A DNA stretch of 7,846 nt from positions 1 to 7,846 of the forward strand of contig CAXGUU010000150.1 of NCBI GenBank assembly GCA_964012875.1, in the 5' to 3' direction. The notes beneath the pieces are model-generated. The model did not search any database. It was not told the DNA's origin and saw nothing but the letters and a program-made list of their open reading frames with translations. Of this stretch, positions 1 to 6,936 are shown piece by piece. Each line of letters begins with the position of its first letter. The first letter of the stretch is position 1. The stretch comes from CAXGUU01 sp964012875. Lineage in GTDB: Bacteria > Pseudomonadota > Gammaproteobacteria > Ga0077536. Position numbers and translations under genes: made by a program.

Positions 1-1920
1 GGCCACTTCGCCGCCGCCGGCGAGGTGCTCGGCGAAGCCCCGACGGTATCGCGACACCAACTCCTGGAACGAATCGGCATTGCCGCCCGCGCGGTCTACG
101 GGGTCGGGCTGATTTCCGCGCGGCAACTGCAATCATTTGACGAGACCCTTGCTGAACTGGCCGGTGATGAGATGTCCGCCGAGCAGTATCGCGGCCTGGT
201 GGGTCAACTGGCGCTGGTGCCAGCATGGGCGGAGCAACAGCTGGCCTTTGTTTTTGCCGACGGCGTTAAAGTTCTGGCAAGTATTGAGCCGCTGGCGTCT
301 GGGTTTATCTCCGACCAGCTCCGCGCGAGCCCGCTCGTGTACCTCGCCGCAGCAATAGACCGCTTGCACCGGGACGCTAATCGTACCGCCGGCACCAGTC
401 ACCAGATGTTCGGTCGCGTTGTTGGCACCGCCGTCCGAGCGCTGACCGCCGGCATCGCGCGCGGCGTTCTGCGCGACGGGCGCACCCTGTCGATTGGCGA
501 ATTTGCAGCTGACGGTATTTACCTGCTGGACGAATCGCCAGATCGGCTGCCGCCGGTGGCGGGCATGATCAACAGCGTGACGGGAAACCCGCTGTCGCAT
601 GCTCAGTTACTCGCGCGCGAATTCGGCATCCCGACGATCGGGGTCGAACAGGACTTGCTTGAGGCATTGATGGCCCACGCTGGTGAACGTGTGGTGCTCA
701 TCGTCAGCGCGGCTGGTGTGATTCATTTAGCCGTGGACACAGCGTCGGAAAACGTTGATACATCAACCAGCGCCGGCGCCATTCCGCCCCCCCCTGCTCG
801 TGAGCCGGGCATGGTCGATCTCAGGCATCAGGATATTGTTGATCTCTCTGCTCTCAGGGCCAGTGATTCCGGCCGTATCGTTGGCCCGAAGTCGGCCCGG
901 CTCGGGCAGCTTAAAGCGCTCTATCCGGCGGCCGTCGCGGGCGCTGTCGCTGTACCTTTCGGCGCCTTTCGCACATTGCTGGAGCGCCCGGCAGCCGAGG
1001 GTAGCGGGTCGATGTACGACTACGTAACCGCGCGCCTGCGCGCAGTTGAACAGCAATCGATGGCGGGCCGCGCCGAAACCGCCGAAGCGCTGCGTCAGAC
1101 CCTGTTTGACTGGATTCAGCGGCAACCGGTGCCGGAACTGCTGGTCGGCGGGATTCGTACCGCCCTCGAAGGCCAGTTCGGTGCTCACAGGGTTGCGGTT
1201 TTCGTTCGCAGCGACAGCAATGTCGAAGATCAGCTGAGTTTTTCCGGCGCCGGTCTGAACCTGACCTTGCCCAACGTCGTTGGCATCGACAATATCCTCG
1301 CCGCCATCCCGGCCGTATGGGCTTCGCCGTACAGCCAGCGTGGGTTTCTCTGGCGCCGCGCGCGAGGCTCCGTTGATGCATTGATTTACCCGGCCGTGCT
1401 GCTTCAGCGTAGCGTCAATGTTGAGAAGTCCGGCGTCATGATCACCCAGGACATCGACACTGGTGATGGTGCATGGCTTTCGATCGCAACCAACGAGGGC
1501 GTTGGCGGTGGTGTCGACGGCCGGGCCGCCGAGGTGCTGCGCGTGCATCCGGCTTCCGGGCGCGTGCGCCTGCTGGCCCAGGCCACTGCGCCCACTCGTA
1601 CACAACTGAATCCCGAGGGCGGCGTTTCCGTGAGCCTCGCCAGCGGCAATGATGTTGTCCTCCGACGCGAAGAAATTGCGCAGTTGATTTCGCTTGCTCA
1701 GTCACTGCCGGAACATGCGCAGGAACTTCTTGGCGGCGATCTGCAGTCAGTCGCTGCCGACATTGAGTTCGGATTCGAACAAGGACGCTTGCGACTGTTT
1801 CAGATTCGACCGCTGGCAGACATCAAACACCATCAGGGTTACGCCTTCATGCAATCACTCGACGGTGTTGAACCGGACAGGTCCACGCGAAGTGTCCGTC
1901 TGGATGAACCGCTTGATTAA
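1..1920 (+). CDS. GWD-like dikinase (phosphohistidine domain followed by C-terminal PPDK-type ATP-binding domain), 5' partial
   Basis: The reading frame is open to base 1, so the N-terminus is missing; the GTG at 25 is probably internal. 639 residues are visible, numbered here from base 1. Residues about 15-165 are helical. Residues about 166-245 form a PEP-utiliser-type mobile domain with the motif NPLSHAQLLAREFGIP; His200 (598-600) is the likely phosphohistidine. A linker leads to a PPDK_N-type ATP-binding domain: GPKSARLG (Lys297), RSDSNVED (403-410), AVWASPYSQR and the terminal QIRPL (601-605). PEP synthase, PPDK and rifampicin phosphotransferase carry the ATP domain before the histidine domain. 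The reverse order here, with PNV, VWASxYxxR and RRA signatures, matches plant glucan water dikinase as I recall it. The inferred reaction moves the ATP beta-phosphate to an unknown acceptor through His200. No C-terminal PEP/pyruvate barrel is present. A generic PEP/pyruvate-binding annotation would be the conservative name. The gene overlaps the next one by 17 bases. Confidence 0.85.
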   Translation, partial: GHFAAAGEVLGEAPTVSRHQLLERIGIAARAVYGVGLISARQLQSFDETLAELAGDEMSAEQYRGLVGQLALVPAWAEQQLAFVFADGVKVLASIEPLASGFISDQLRASPLVYLAAAIDRLHRDANRTAGTSHQMFGRVVGTAVRALTAGIARGVLRDGRTLSIGEFAADGIYLLDESPDRLPPVAGMINSVTGNPLSHAQLLAREFGIPTIGVEQDLLEALMAHAGERVVLIVSAAGVIHLAVDTASENVDTSTSAGAIPPPPAREPGMVDLRHQDIVDLSALRASDSGRIVGPKSARLGQLKALYPAAVAGAVAVPFGAFRTLLERPAAEGSGSMYDYVTARLRAVEQQSMAGRAETAEALRQTLFDWIQRQPVPELLVGGIRTALEGQFGAHRVAVFVRSDSNVEDQLSFSGAGLNLTLPNVVGIDNILAAIPAVWASPYSQRGFLWRRARGSVDALIYPAVLLQRSVNVEKSGVMITQDIDTGDGAWLSIATNEGVGGGVDGRAAEVLRVHPASGRVRLLAQATAPTRTQLNPEGGVSVSLASGNDVVLRREEIAQLISLAQSLPEHAQELLGGDLQSVAADIEFGFEQGRLRLFQIRPLADIKHHQGYAFMQSLDGVEPDRSTRSVRLDEPLD

Positions 1921-3190
1921 GGTCTGCGCTGCGCTCGTGTTCCTTTCGTTCGTGGTGCTCTCCACGGATGGACTGGCGTGGCCGCTAGACGATGCAGACA
2001 GTACCAAGATACGCCGCCTGGCTTTCCAGCGGCAGGCCGCATCCGGCGAGTTCAGTATTGCCGGCCAGCCCCCCGGTGCGAGACTCGCCAGTGATGATGT
2101 GGATGTACGCCTGCCCCGTTCAGCGACCTTCGACTTACCGGGCATCGACCCCGGTTTTACCCGGTCTGTCGTCACGCTGCTGGCGGATCGCGCGGACGAC
2201 TATTCAGTCGCCGTACTCGATCTAACCGATCCGACCAGCGTGGCCTATGCCGAGCATCGCGCAGCCGTTCACTACAGTCCGGCAAGTCTGGGCAAGCTTT
2301 TGATCGCCCTGTCGTGGCTGCAGGCATTGGCCGACCACTATGGGGACGACTACGATGCCCGTTGGCGCAATCTGCGAGCACTTGAAATTACTGCCGATGA
2401 TCTGGTCAGTAACGATCACCACAAGATCATTCACTGGGACCGAACACAAGCGACTGCGCAAAGACGCCCGCTGATGCCGGGCGATCGCGGCAGCCTGATC
2501 GAATACCTCGACTGGATGATCTCGGCAAGTTCGAACGGGGCAGGGTCGATGCTGCTGAAACACGGCATGCTGTGGCGACGGTTCGGGGCCGCATTCCCGC
2601 CAGACGCGGCAGCAGGCAAACAGTACTTCGAAGGCGCGACGGCAATGCAGAAGTCAGCACTGTTGCGGGATACCCTGAATGATGCCGTGCTTCGTAACGG
2701 CTTCAATCCCCAAGATCTGTACCAGGGCAGTTTCTTTACCCGTGGCGGCCGGGCGCTGGTGGCCGGTGAATCCTCGCGTGCCAATGCGCGCGAACTGATG
2801 CGCTTTCTGCTGCATCTGGAGCAGGGCCGACTGGTCGATGGTTTTTCGTCGCGGGTGCTTAAGAAGCTCCTCTATGTAACTGAGCGTCGCGTGCGCTACG
2901 CCGCCGCCCCGGCGCTTGCCGACGCGGCGGTCTATTTCAAGGGCGGCTCCTGGTATCGATGCGAGGAAGAAGCCGGTTTCGAATGCGGTCAGTATCGGGG
3001 GAACGTGATTAACCTGATGCATTCGATGGCCATTGTTGAGGCACCGGCACAATCGCGTCGACTACACTACCTGGTCGTGGTCATGTCTAATGCACTGAGG
3101 CGCAACGCGGCCTACGATCACCAACAGCTCGCGAGCGCCATTCACGGCCTGATCGAGGCACGTAACCGGGCAAGCCCGCCCCGTCACTGA
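1904..3190 (+). CDS. Exported class A beta-lactamase-like serine hydrolase
   Basis: I place the start at ATG 1904 because it begins a clear Sec signal peptide: MNRLIK, a hydrophobic core at residues 7-20, and a likely cleavage after GLA (residue 25). A GTG at 1892 is the nearest alternative; the frame is open back to 1694 but that part is out-of-frame dikinase sequence. The 428-residue product has the three class A marks: SLGK (Ser128, Lys131; bases 2285-2296), SSN in the SDN position (209-211) and KGG in the KTG position (346-348). A segment around SSRANARELMRFLLHLEQG matches the helix before the third motif in class A enzymes. Cys353 and Cys361 could form a disulfide. It probably acts in the periplasm on peptidoglycan peptides, beta-lactams or another ester/amide. 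The altered second and third motifs argue against confident assignment as a resistance enzyme. It is likely translated with the dikinase. Confidence 0.85.
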   Translation: MNRLIKVCAALVFLSFVVLSTDGLAWPLDDADSTKIRRLAFQRQAASGEFSIAGQPPGARLASDDVDVRLPRSATFDLPGIDPGFTRSVVTLLADRADDYSVAVLDLTDPTSVAYAEHRAAVHYSPASLGKLLIALSWLQALADHYGDDYDARWRNLRALEITADDLVSNDHHKIIHWDRTQATAQRRPLMPGDRGSLIEYLDWMISASSNGAGSMLLKHGMLWRRFGAAFPPDAAAGKQYFEGATAMQKSALLRDTLNDAVLRNGFNPQDLYQGSFFTRGGRALVAGESSRANARELMRFLLHLEQGRLVDGFSSRVLKKLLYVTERRVRYAAAPALADAAVYFKGGSWYRCEEEAGFECGQYRGNVINLMHSMAIVEAPAQSRRLHYLVVVMSNALRRNAAYDHQQLASAIHGLIEARNRASPPRH

Positions 3191-3217
3191 GCCGATTGTC
3201 GCCAATACACTGCCACC

Positions 3218-3223
3218 GAGGAG
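3218..3223 (+). promoter_or_regulatory. Ribosome binding site of the crotonase gene
   Basis: GAGGAG lies five bases before ATG 3229. This decides the start in favour of 3229 over the upstream in-frame codon at 3196, which would add eleven residues with no family match. Confidence 0.8.
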
Positions 3224-3228
3224 CGCAC

Positions 3229-4020
3229 ATGGATTACGAAACGATCACCGTCGAATCGGATAATGAAATTGACTGGCTAACCCTTAACCGGCCGGACCGC
3301 CTCAATGCTATTTCGCCCAGGATGTGCGATGAGCTGCAGGATTATTTCGGCGGGCTGCAGCACGAACACAGCGTGCGCGTGGTGATTCTGCGTGGCTCGG
3401 GACGCGCTTTTTGCGCGGGTTACGACATCAAGGAAGCGGATGGCGTCAGCCAAGGACCGGTTAAGGGGCTGCGGTTTCAGCGCCAGGTCAGTGAAGTCTA
3501 TATGCGGATGCGACGGTGCCCACAGCCGATTATCTGTCTCGCACACGGGGCGACCACAGGCGGCGGATTCGCGTTTGCACTCGCCTCTGACGTTCGTATC
3601 GCCGCAAGCGGTACGCGCATGAATGTCGCCATGATCAAAATCGGCCTGACCGGTTGTGACGTTGGCATCAGCTATTTCCTGCCACGCGCGGTAGGACAAT
3701 CGATCGCCGCCGAACTCATGATGACCGGCCGCTTTCTGGAAGTCGACCGGGCCGAGAAGCTCGGTATTGTTTCCGCCGTCGTAGCGCCAGATGCGTTGGA
3801 AGCCGAAGGCCGCAGGATGGCCGAAGACATGCTCAAGACATCGCCATTGGGCCTGCGGCTGACCAAGGAAGGGCTGAACCTGTCGGTGGACGCCGGCAGC
3901 CTGGAGGCGGCGGTGGCGCTTGAAGATCGCGGCCAGATCCTCTGCGCCAGTGCCGGTTTCTTCGAGGAAGGCATCGAGGCATTCCTCGAAAAGCGTCCGG
4001 CGCGCTACGCCGAAGACTGA
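3229..4020 (+). CDS. Crotonase-fold protein (enoyl-CoA hydratase/isomerase family)
   Basis: The product has 263 residues, the usual length of a single-domain crotonase. RAFCAGYDI (residues 59-67) and HGATTGGGFAFAL (105-117) are the two CoA-thioester oxyanion-hole segments, and SGRAF with NRPDRLNAIS is typical of the N-terminal half. In classical enoyl-CoA hydratase one catalytic Glu follows the GGG and a second sits in QPEI. Here those positions read Ala115 and Met135. An Asp (144) in GCDVGISYFLPRAVG falls close to the catalytic Asp of dienoyl-CoA isomerase and is a candidate acid/base. It probably acts on an acyl-CoA in fatty-acid or side-chain catabolism, but hydration is not assured. It starts 38 bases after the serine hydrolase, so it may share its transcript, although the functions look unrelated. 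Confidence 0.88.
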   Translation: MDYETITVESDNEIDWLTLNRPDRLNAISPRMCDELQDYFGGLQHEHSVRVVILRGSGRAFCAGYDIKEADGVSQGPVKGLRFQRQVSEVYMRMRRCPQPIICLAHGATTGGGFAFALASDVRIAASGTRMNVAMIKIGLTGCDVGISYFLPRAVGQSIAAELMMTGRFLEVDRAEKLGIVSAVVAPDALEAEGRRMAEDMLKTSPLGLRLTKEGLNLSVDAGSLEAAVALEDRGQILCASAGFFEEGIEAFLEKRPARYAED

Positions 4021-4021
4021 C

Positions 4022-4321
4022 CAGGCCCTGACATCGACTTTTGCTGAGGCCCGCTACGTGAGTCTCGCAACCTTTCGCCGTGACGGTCGCGAGGTTCGAC
4101 CCCCGGTGTGGTTTTGTGCGCTGGACGATGCCTTGTACTGCTTCAGTGCGGGCGATGCAGGCAAGGTTAAACGCGTGCGCACTAACGGCCGCGGTCGCAT
4201 CGTGCGTTGCAGCATGAACGGCACAATTGAGGACGAATGGCATGAGGTCAAAACCAGTCTCGTCATCGACACATTGCTCGTGGAAGCGGTCTACCCTGGC
4301 CTTCGGGTGGTCTACGGCTAG
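4022..4321 (+). pseudogene. PPOX-class F420/FMN-dependent oxidoreductase, probably truncated
   Basis: The frame reads FAEARYVSLATFRRDGREV, then PPVWF and SAGDAGKVKRVR, the beta-barrel and cofactor phosphate-binding core of the PPOX class F420-dependent family (about 130-140 residues). EDEWHE and VVYG continue the match up to a TAG at 4319-4321. The family normally goes on about 25 residues past the KYG position, and these are absent. No ATG precedes the conserved region. The only in-frame candidates are TTG 3920 and GTG 3950, inside the crotonase gene and giving an Arg/Ser-rich leader that looks like shadow translation, and CTG 4028; no Shine-Dalgarno sequence is visible. The core has no internal stop, so decay is recent, or the gene is expressed from an unusual start, or an assembly error is present. 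The frame-1 continuation past the stop does not restore the family sequence. Confidence 0.65.
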
Positions 4322-4626
4322 CAGAAGTTAAAGCGTCGCTTGAGAACGACCTGAAACGAAAAGAATCCGCGCTCGCGGAGTACCTCGTCGCGCTGTACCA
4401 CAAAAAGGAACAGCTGCTACGCAGCAACTACAAAAAGGTGGTCGCCTTCGCCAACCGACTCTCGCAGCAAAAGCAGAAAGTGCGCAACGCCCGGCAAAAA
4501 GTCGCTGCCAGAATGCGCGCAGCTGACAAGCTTTGCCGCGACATCACGCAGACGCGGGTCTTACTGGAGAAAGACATCGCGGACCTACCGGAAGATCAGG
4601 GCAAGCGCACCAAGCCCAGCGCCTAG
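4321..4626 (+). CDS. Hypothetical coiled-coil protein, 5' end unresolved
   Basis: Frame 1 is open from 4246, and from about 4321 it encodes a strongly amphipathic, charged sequence of about 100 residues rich in Lys, Arg, Gln, Glu, Ala and Leu (for example SLENDLKRKESALAEYLVAL and LSQQKQKVRNARQKVAARM), ending at TAG 4624-4626. Leu and Ala spacing suggests one long coiled coil with a polar tail (KRTKPSA). No ATG, GTG or TTG lies in frame before GTG 4438; starting there, or at ATG 4510, would cut the helix in the middle. The heavy use of AAA and CAA codons differs from neighbouring genes. I do not recognise the family. It is either the C-terminal remnant of a longer gene, joined to the PPOX remnant, or a gene whose start is hidden by a sequencing indel. 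Confidence 0.45.
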   Translation, partial: AEVKASLENDLKRKESALAEYLVALYHKKEQLLRSNYKKVVAFANRLSQQKQKVRNARQKVAARMRAADKLCRDITQTRVLLEKDIADLPEDQGKRTKPSA

Positions 4627-4727
4627 AAAACCGCCGGACGATAGCTACACTACTCTCGGGCATCTGTCCGAGGTTGTCTCTCTCCGCCGAAAAGCGACTA
4701 GCGGGCCCGTTGACAGCGTTGACTGCT
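4627..4727. other. Spacer between convergent genes
   Basis: The spacer holds a short hairpin, CTCGGG-CATCTG-TCCGAG (4655-4672, six pairs including one G-U), followed by a pyrimidine-rich GTTGTCTCTC. It could be a weak terminator for the plus-strand genes but lacks a proper T run. The spacer also holds the palindrome CGGGCCCG (4702-4709) and a short direct repeat of CGTTGAC (4708-4714 and 4717-4723). Confidence 0.35.
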
Positions 4728-5744
4728 TCAGGCGTGAATCGCGCTGATTAACTCGTCCCAGCGTTCGTACGCGGCGTCGTTACCCATCGTCATGTAGAGG
4801 GCGACGCGATCGAGGACGCCGTCGTAGCGCTCGCGCAGGCGCGCGCCGATTGCAGACGGTTTATCGATAATCGCGACGTGCTCCAGCAGCTCGTCAGGTA
4901 CCGCAGCAGCCATTTCCTTGACCTTGCCCTCGCGCATCAAGGCGTTGAGTTTCGGCTGCAAATCGTTAAAGCCATGATACTGCAGCACCGCGGCATAACT
5001 CGGGGTCGATCCGTAGAAAGACACCTGACCGCGTACAACCTGCTCCAGTTTCGAGGTCTCAGCTTCCGTCTCGCCGGTGATCACGAATACTGGCGCATAC
5101 AAAACAAGATCATCGGCTGAGCGGTTGTTGGCCTTCGCGCCTTCCGCCAGCGCCGGTTTCACGATGTCGGTCAGGTACCCGACCGAGTGCATCGGATGCA
5201 CGTGAAAGCCGTCGGCGACTTCACCGGCAGCCCGGCACATGCGCGGATTTACACCAGCGAGGTAGATCGGGATATCGGGGTGATCGATCGGCCCCGGGTT
5301 GAAAAACGGATTGATCAGTTTGAACTGGTAAAACTGCCCCTGATAATCCGGACGGGTACCGTTCTGAAACGTATCCCAGATGGCACGAACGCAACGGATA
5401 TAGTCAGTGACGCGCGCCGCCGGATGATCGAAAGGCATCGAGAAGCGACGTTCAATGTGGGCGCGCACCTGGGTGCCCAGTCCGAGGTGGAAACGGCCGC
5501 CGGAATCCCGCTGCAAGTCCCATGCCGTTTGTGCCATCGAGAATGGCGAGCGACCGAAAGCGACGGCGATATTGGTACCGATTTCGAGCTTCTCGGTCGC
5601 CGCCGCCGTATGGGCGAGCGGGATGAAGGCATCACTCATGGCCTCGAAGGTCCACACGCAGTCGAATCCAAAACGTTCGGCTTCGCGCGCACGTTCCGCG
5701 ATCTGGGCCGGTGGACCCGGCGGCATGGTGTTGTCGATTTTCAT
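4728..5744 (-). CDS. LLM-class (luciferase-like) F420-dependent-type oxidoreductase
   Basis: The 338-residue product has the luciferase-like TIM-barrel pattern throughout: MKIDNTMPPG, AREAERFGFDCVWTFE, KLEIGTNIAVAFGRSPFSMA, DLQRDSGGRFHLGLGTQVRAH, and IPIYLAGVNPRMCRAAGEVADGF split over the barrel's later strands. This resembles the TIGR03617 (MSMEG_2256-like) group of probable F420-dependent oxidoreductases as I recall it. FMN use cannot be excluded from sequence alone, and the substrate is unknown. Start ATG 5744 is supported by GGAG six bases upstream and by the family's N-terminus. It lies 56 bases after the persulfide dioxygenase gene on the same strand and probably shares its transcript. 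It faces the PPOX remnant, another F420-linked family. Confidence 0.88.
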   Translation of the reverse strand: MKIDNTMPPGPPAQIAERAREAERFGFDCVWTFEAMSDAFIPLAHTAAATEKLEIGTNIAVAFGRSPFSMAQTAWDLQRDSGGRFHLGLGTQVRAHIERRFSMPFDHPAARVTDYIRCVRAIWDTFQNGTRPDYQGQFYQFKLINPFFNPGPIDHPDIPIYLAGVNPRMCRAAGEVADGFHVHPMHSVGYLTDIVKPALAEGAKANNRSADDLVLYAPVFVITGETEAETSKLEQVVRGQVSFYGSTPSYAAVLQYHGFNDLQPKLNALMREGKVKEMAAAVPDELLEHVAIIDKPSAIGARLRERYDGVLDRVALYMTMGNDAAYERWDELISAIHA

Positions 5745-5750
5745 GATCTG

Positions 5751-5754
5751 CTCC
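5751..5754 (-). promoter_or_regulatory. Ribosome binding site of the LLM oxidoreductase gene
   Basis: Read on the minus strand this is GGAG, six bases before ATG 5744. It supports that start. I see no separate promoter in the 56-base gap. Confidence 0.65.
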
Positions 5755-5800
5755 GGCGTCAGGAGCGCGGCATGATACTCGATATCAATTACGCCAGTGC

Positions 5801-6874
5801 TCAGCCCTTCTCGCCCCCACTGACGGGGCGGCCCTGGGCACCCCAGCGCAACATACCCCCGGAGAGATTGGCGACCTGAGTGCGACCGTTACGATTAAGT
5901 ATGTTGTTTGCCTGGGCGGAACGGCCACCGGCGCGACACACGGCAACAATCGGGCGTTCGGCTGGTAACTCATCGATGCGGTCGGCCAGCGCACCGAGCG
6001 GGATGAGTACCGCATTCGGGATGTGTCCGAGCGGGCCATCAAATTCGTCTGCTTCGCGAACATCAAGCACGGTCACCTGGTCGCTGTTTTCCTCAAGCCA
6101 GTTGGCATCGATTTCCCATACACCGGCGAAGGTATAGTTGAGCGGTGCCCATTTCTGATCGTCGACCGGCAAGTCGCCCGATTCGGGCCGCCCGCTGTTG
6201 AGATTCGCCGGCAGGGCAATATCGATCGACTTCGGATGGGGCAGCCCCAGGTTCTCCATGTAACCGGCGAAATCACTCTCGCTGATGTCACCGCCAAAAC
6301 GCGGGTTATAACGCTTTTCTTCGGCAACGCTGGTCACTGTCAGTCCGTTGTAATCGTGACCCGGAAACAGCCGGGCGGCGTCGGGCAGGGAAAATATCTG
6401 CTTGCGAATTGAGCGATACAGACGGCCGGCATCACCCTGCTGGAAATCCGTACGGCCACAGCCGCGAATCAACAGCGCGTCACCCGTGAAGGCCATGCTT
6501 TCGTCGTCCAGCACGTAGCTCATGCAACCACTGGTGTGGCCCGGCGTTTCGCGGGCTTCGAGGTAGCGGCCACCGAAATTAACGTGTTCACCATGTTTCA
6601 GATAGCGTGTCGCGCCCTGCACACCGGCCGCCGCCGCAATCGCGATTTCTGCGCCCGTCTTTTCATGTAGCAACCACGCGCTGGTGACGTGGTCGGCATG
6701 ACAGTGGGTATCCAGTACCGTCTTCAGCGTCAGCCCGAGCTCTTCCAATAAAGCCAGATCGCGGCAGACCTGCTCGAACACGGCATCAATTAAAACGGCC
6801 TCGTGGCTGTCGCTGTCGCCCAGCAGATACGTGTAGGTTGAAGACTCCTGATCGAACAATTGCCTGAATATCAA
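5801..6874 (-). CDS. Persulfide dioxygenase (ETHE1-like) fused to a C-terminal rhodanese domain
   Basis: The 357-residue product is a metallo-beta-lactamase fold followed by a rhodanese. THCHADH (His57, His59, Asp61, His62), PGH (His113), GDALLIRGCGRTDFQQG (Asp132) and PGHDYNG (His173) are the ETHE1 signature; His57, His113 and Asp132 would hold the single Fe(II). The rhodanese part covers about residues 250-357 with DVREADEF and the active loop CRAGGRS, catalytic Cys313. ETHE1 enzymes oxidise glutathione persulfide to sulfite, and the fused rhodanese can exchange sulfane sulfur with thiosulfate, as shown for the Burkholderia PRF fusion. The expected role is cytoplasmic sulfide/persulfide detoxification. 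The start is TTG 6874: it matches the family N-terminus MIFRQLFDxESSTYTYLL, and the frame meets a stop 18 bases upstream with no ATG. No quinone reductase or persulfide sensor gene is in the window. Confidence 0.93.
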   Translation of the reverse strand: MIFRQLFDQESSTYTYLLGDSDSHEAVLIDAVFEQVCRDLALLEELGLTLKTVLDTHCHADHVTSAWLLHEKTGAEIAIAAAAGVQGATRYLKHGEHVNFGGRYLEARETPGHTSGCMSYVLDDESMAFTGDALLIRGCGRTDFQQGDAGRLYRSIRKQIFSLPDAARLFPGHDYNGLTVTSVAEEKRYNPRFGGDISESDFAGYMENLGLPHPKSIDIALPANLNSGRPESGDLPVDDQKWAPLNYTFAGVWEIDANWLEENSDQVTVLDVREADEFDGPLGHIPNAVLIPLGALADRIDELPAERPIVAVCRAGGRSAQANNILNRNGRTQVANLSGGMLRWGAQGRPVSGGEKG

Positions 6875-6885
6875 AATGATTGAAA

Positions 6886-6891
6886 TCCTCT
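6886..6891 (-). promoter_or_regulatory. Probable ribosome binding site for the TTG start
   Basis: Read on the minus strand this is AGAGGA, eleven bases before TTG 6874, which is longer than the best spacing. Together with the rare start codon this suggests modest translation. The gap 6875-6936 is AT-rich compared with its surroundings, but I could not identify a convincing -35/-10 pair. Confidence 0.45.
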
Positions 6892-6936
6892 ACGCTAGTT
6901 ATTGAATTGGTGATCGCTATTACAACTGGTGGAGGC

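Noticed and set aside
133..600. 155-residue minus-strand open frame
   Set aside because: Antisense shadow of the dikinase; composition is not protein-like and there is no recognisable motif.
763..1605. 280-residue minus-strand open frame inside the dikinase gene
   Set aside because: It lies antisense to a strongly supported coding frame with family motifs, has no recognisable domain, and long antisense frames are common in GC-rich genes.
1694..1903. N-terminal extension of the serine hydrolase by 70 residues
   Set aside because: The extension is out-of-frame reading of the dikinase ATP domain and would bury the signal peptide.
3191..3228. Promoter for the crotonase gene
   Set aside because: The gap is 38 bases and I see no -35/-10 pair; transcription from upstream is simpler.
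4655..4672. Rho-independent terminator
   Set aside because: The stem is only six pairs with a G-U and there is no T run, so I list it only as a weak hairpin in the spacer.
5187..5879. 230-residue plus-strand open frame
   Set aside because: Antisense to the LLM oxidoreductase gene and to the end of the persulfide dioxygenase gene, both of which have clear family matches.
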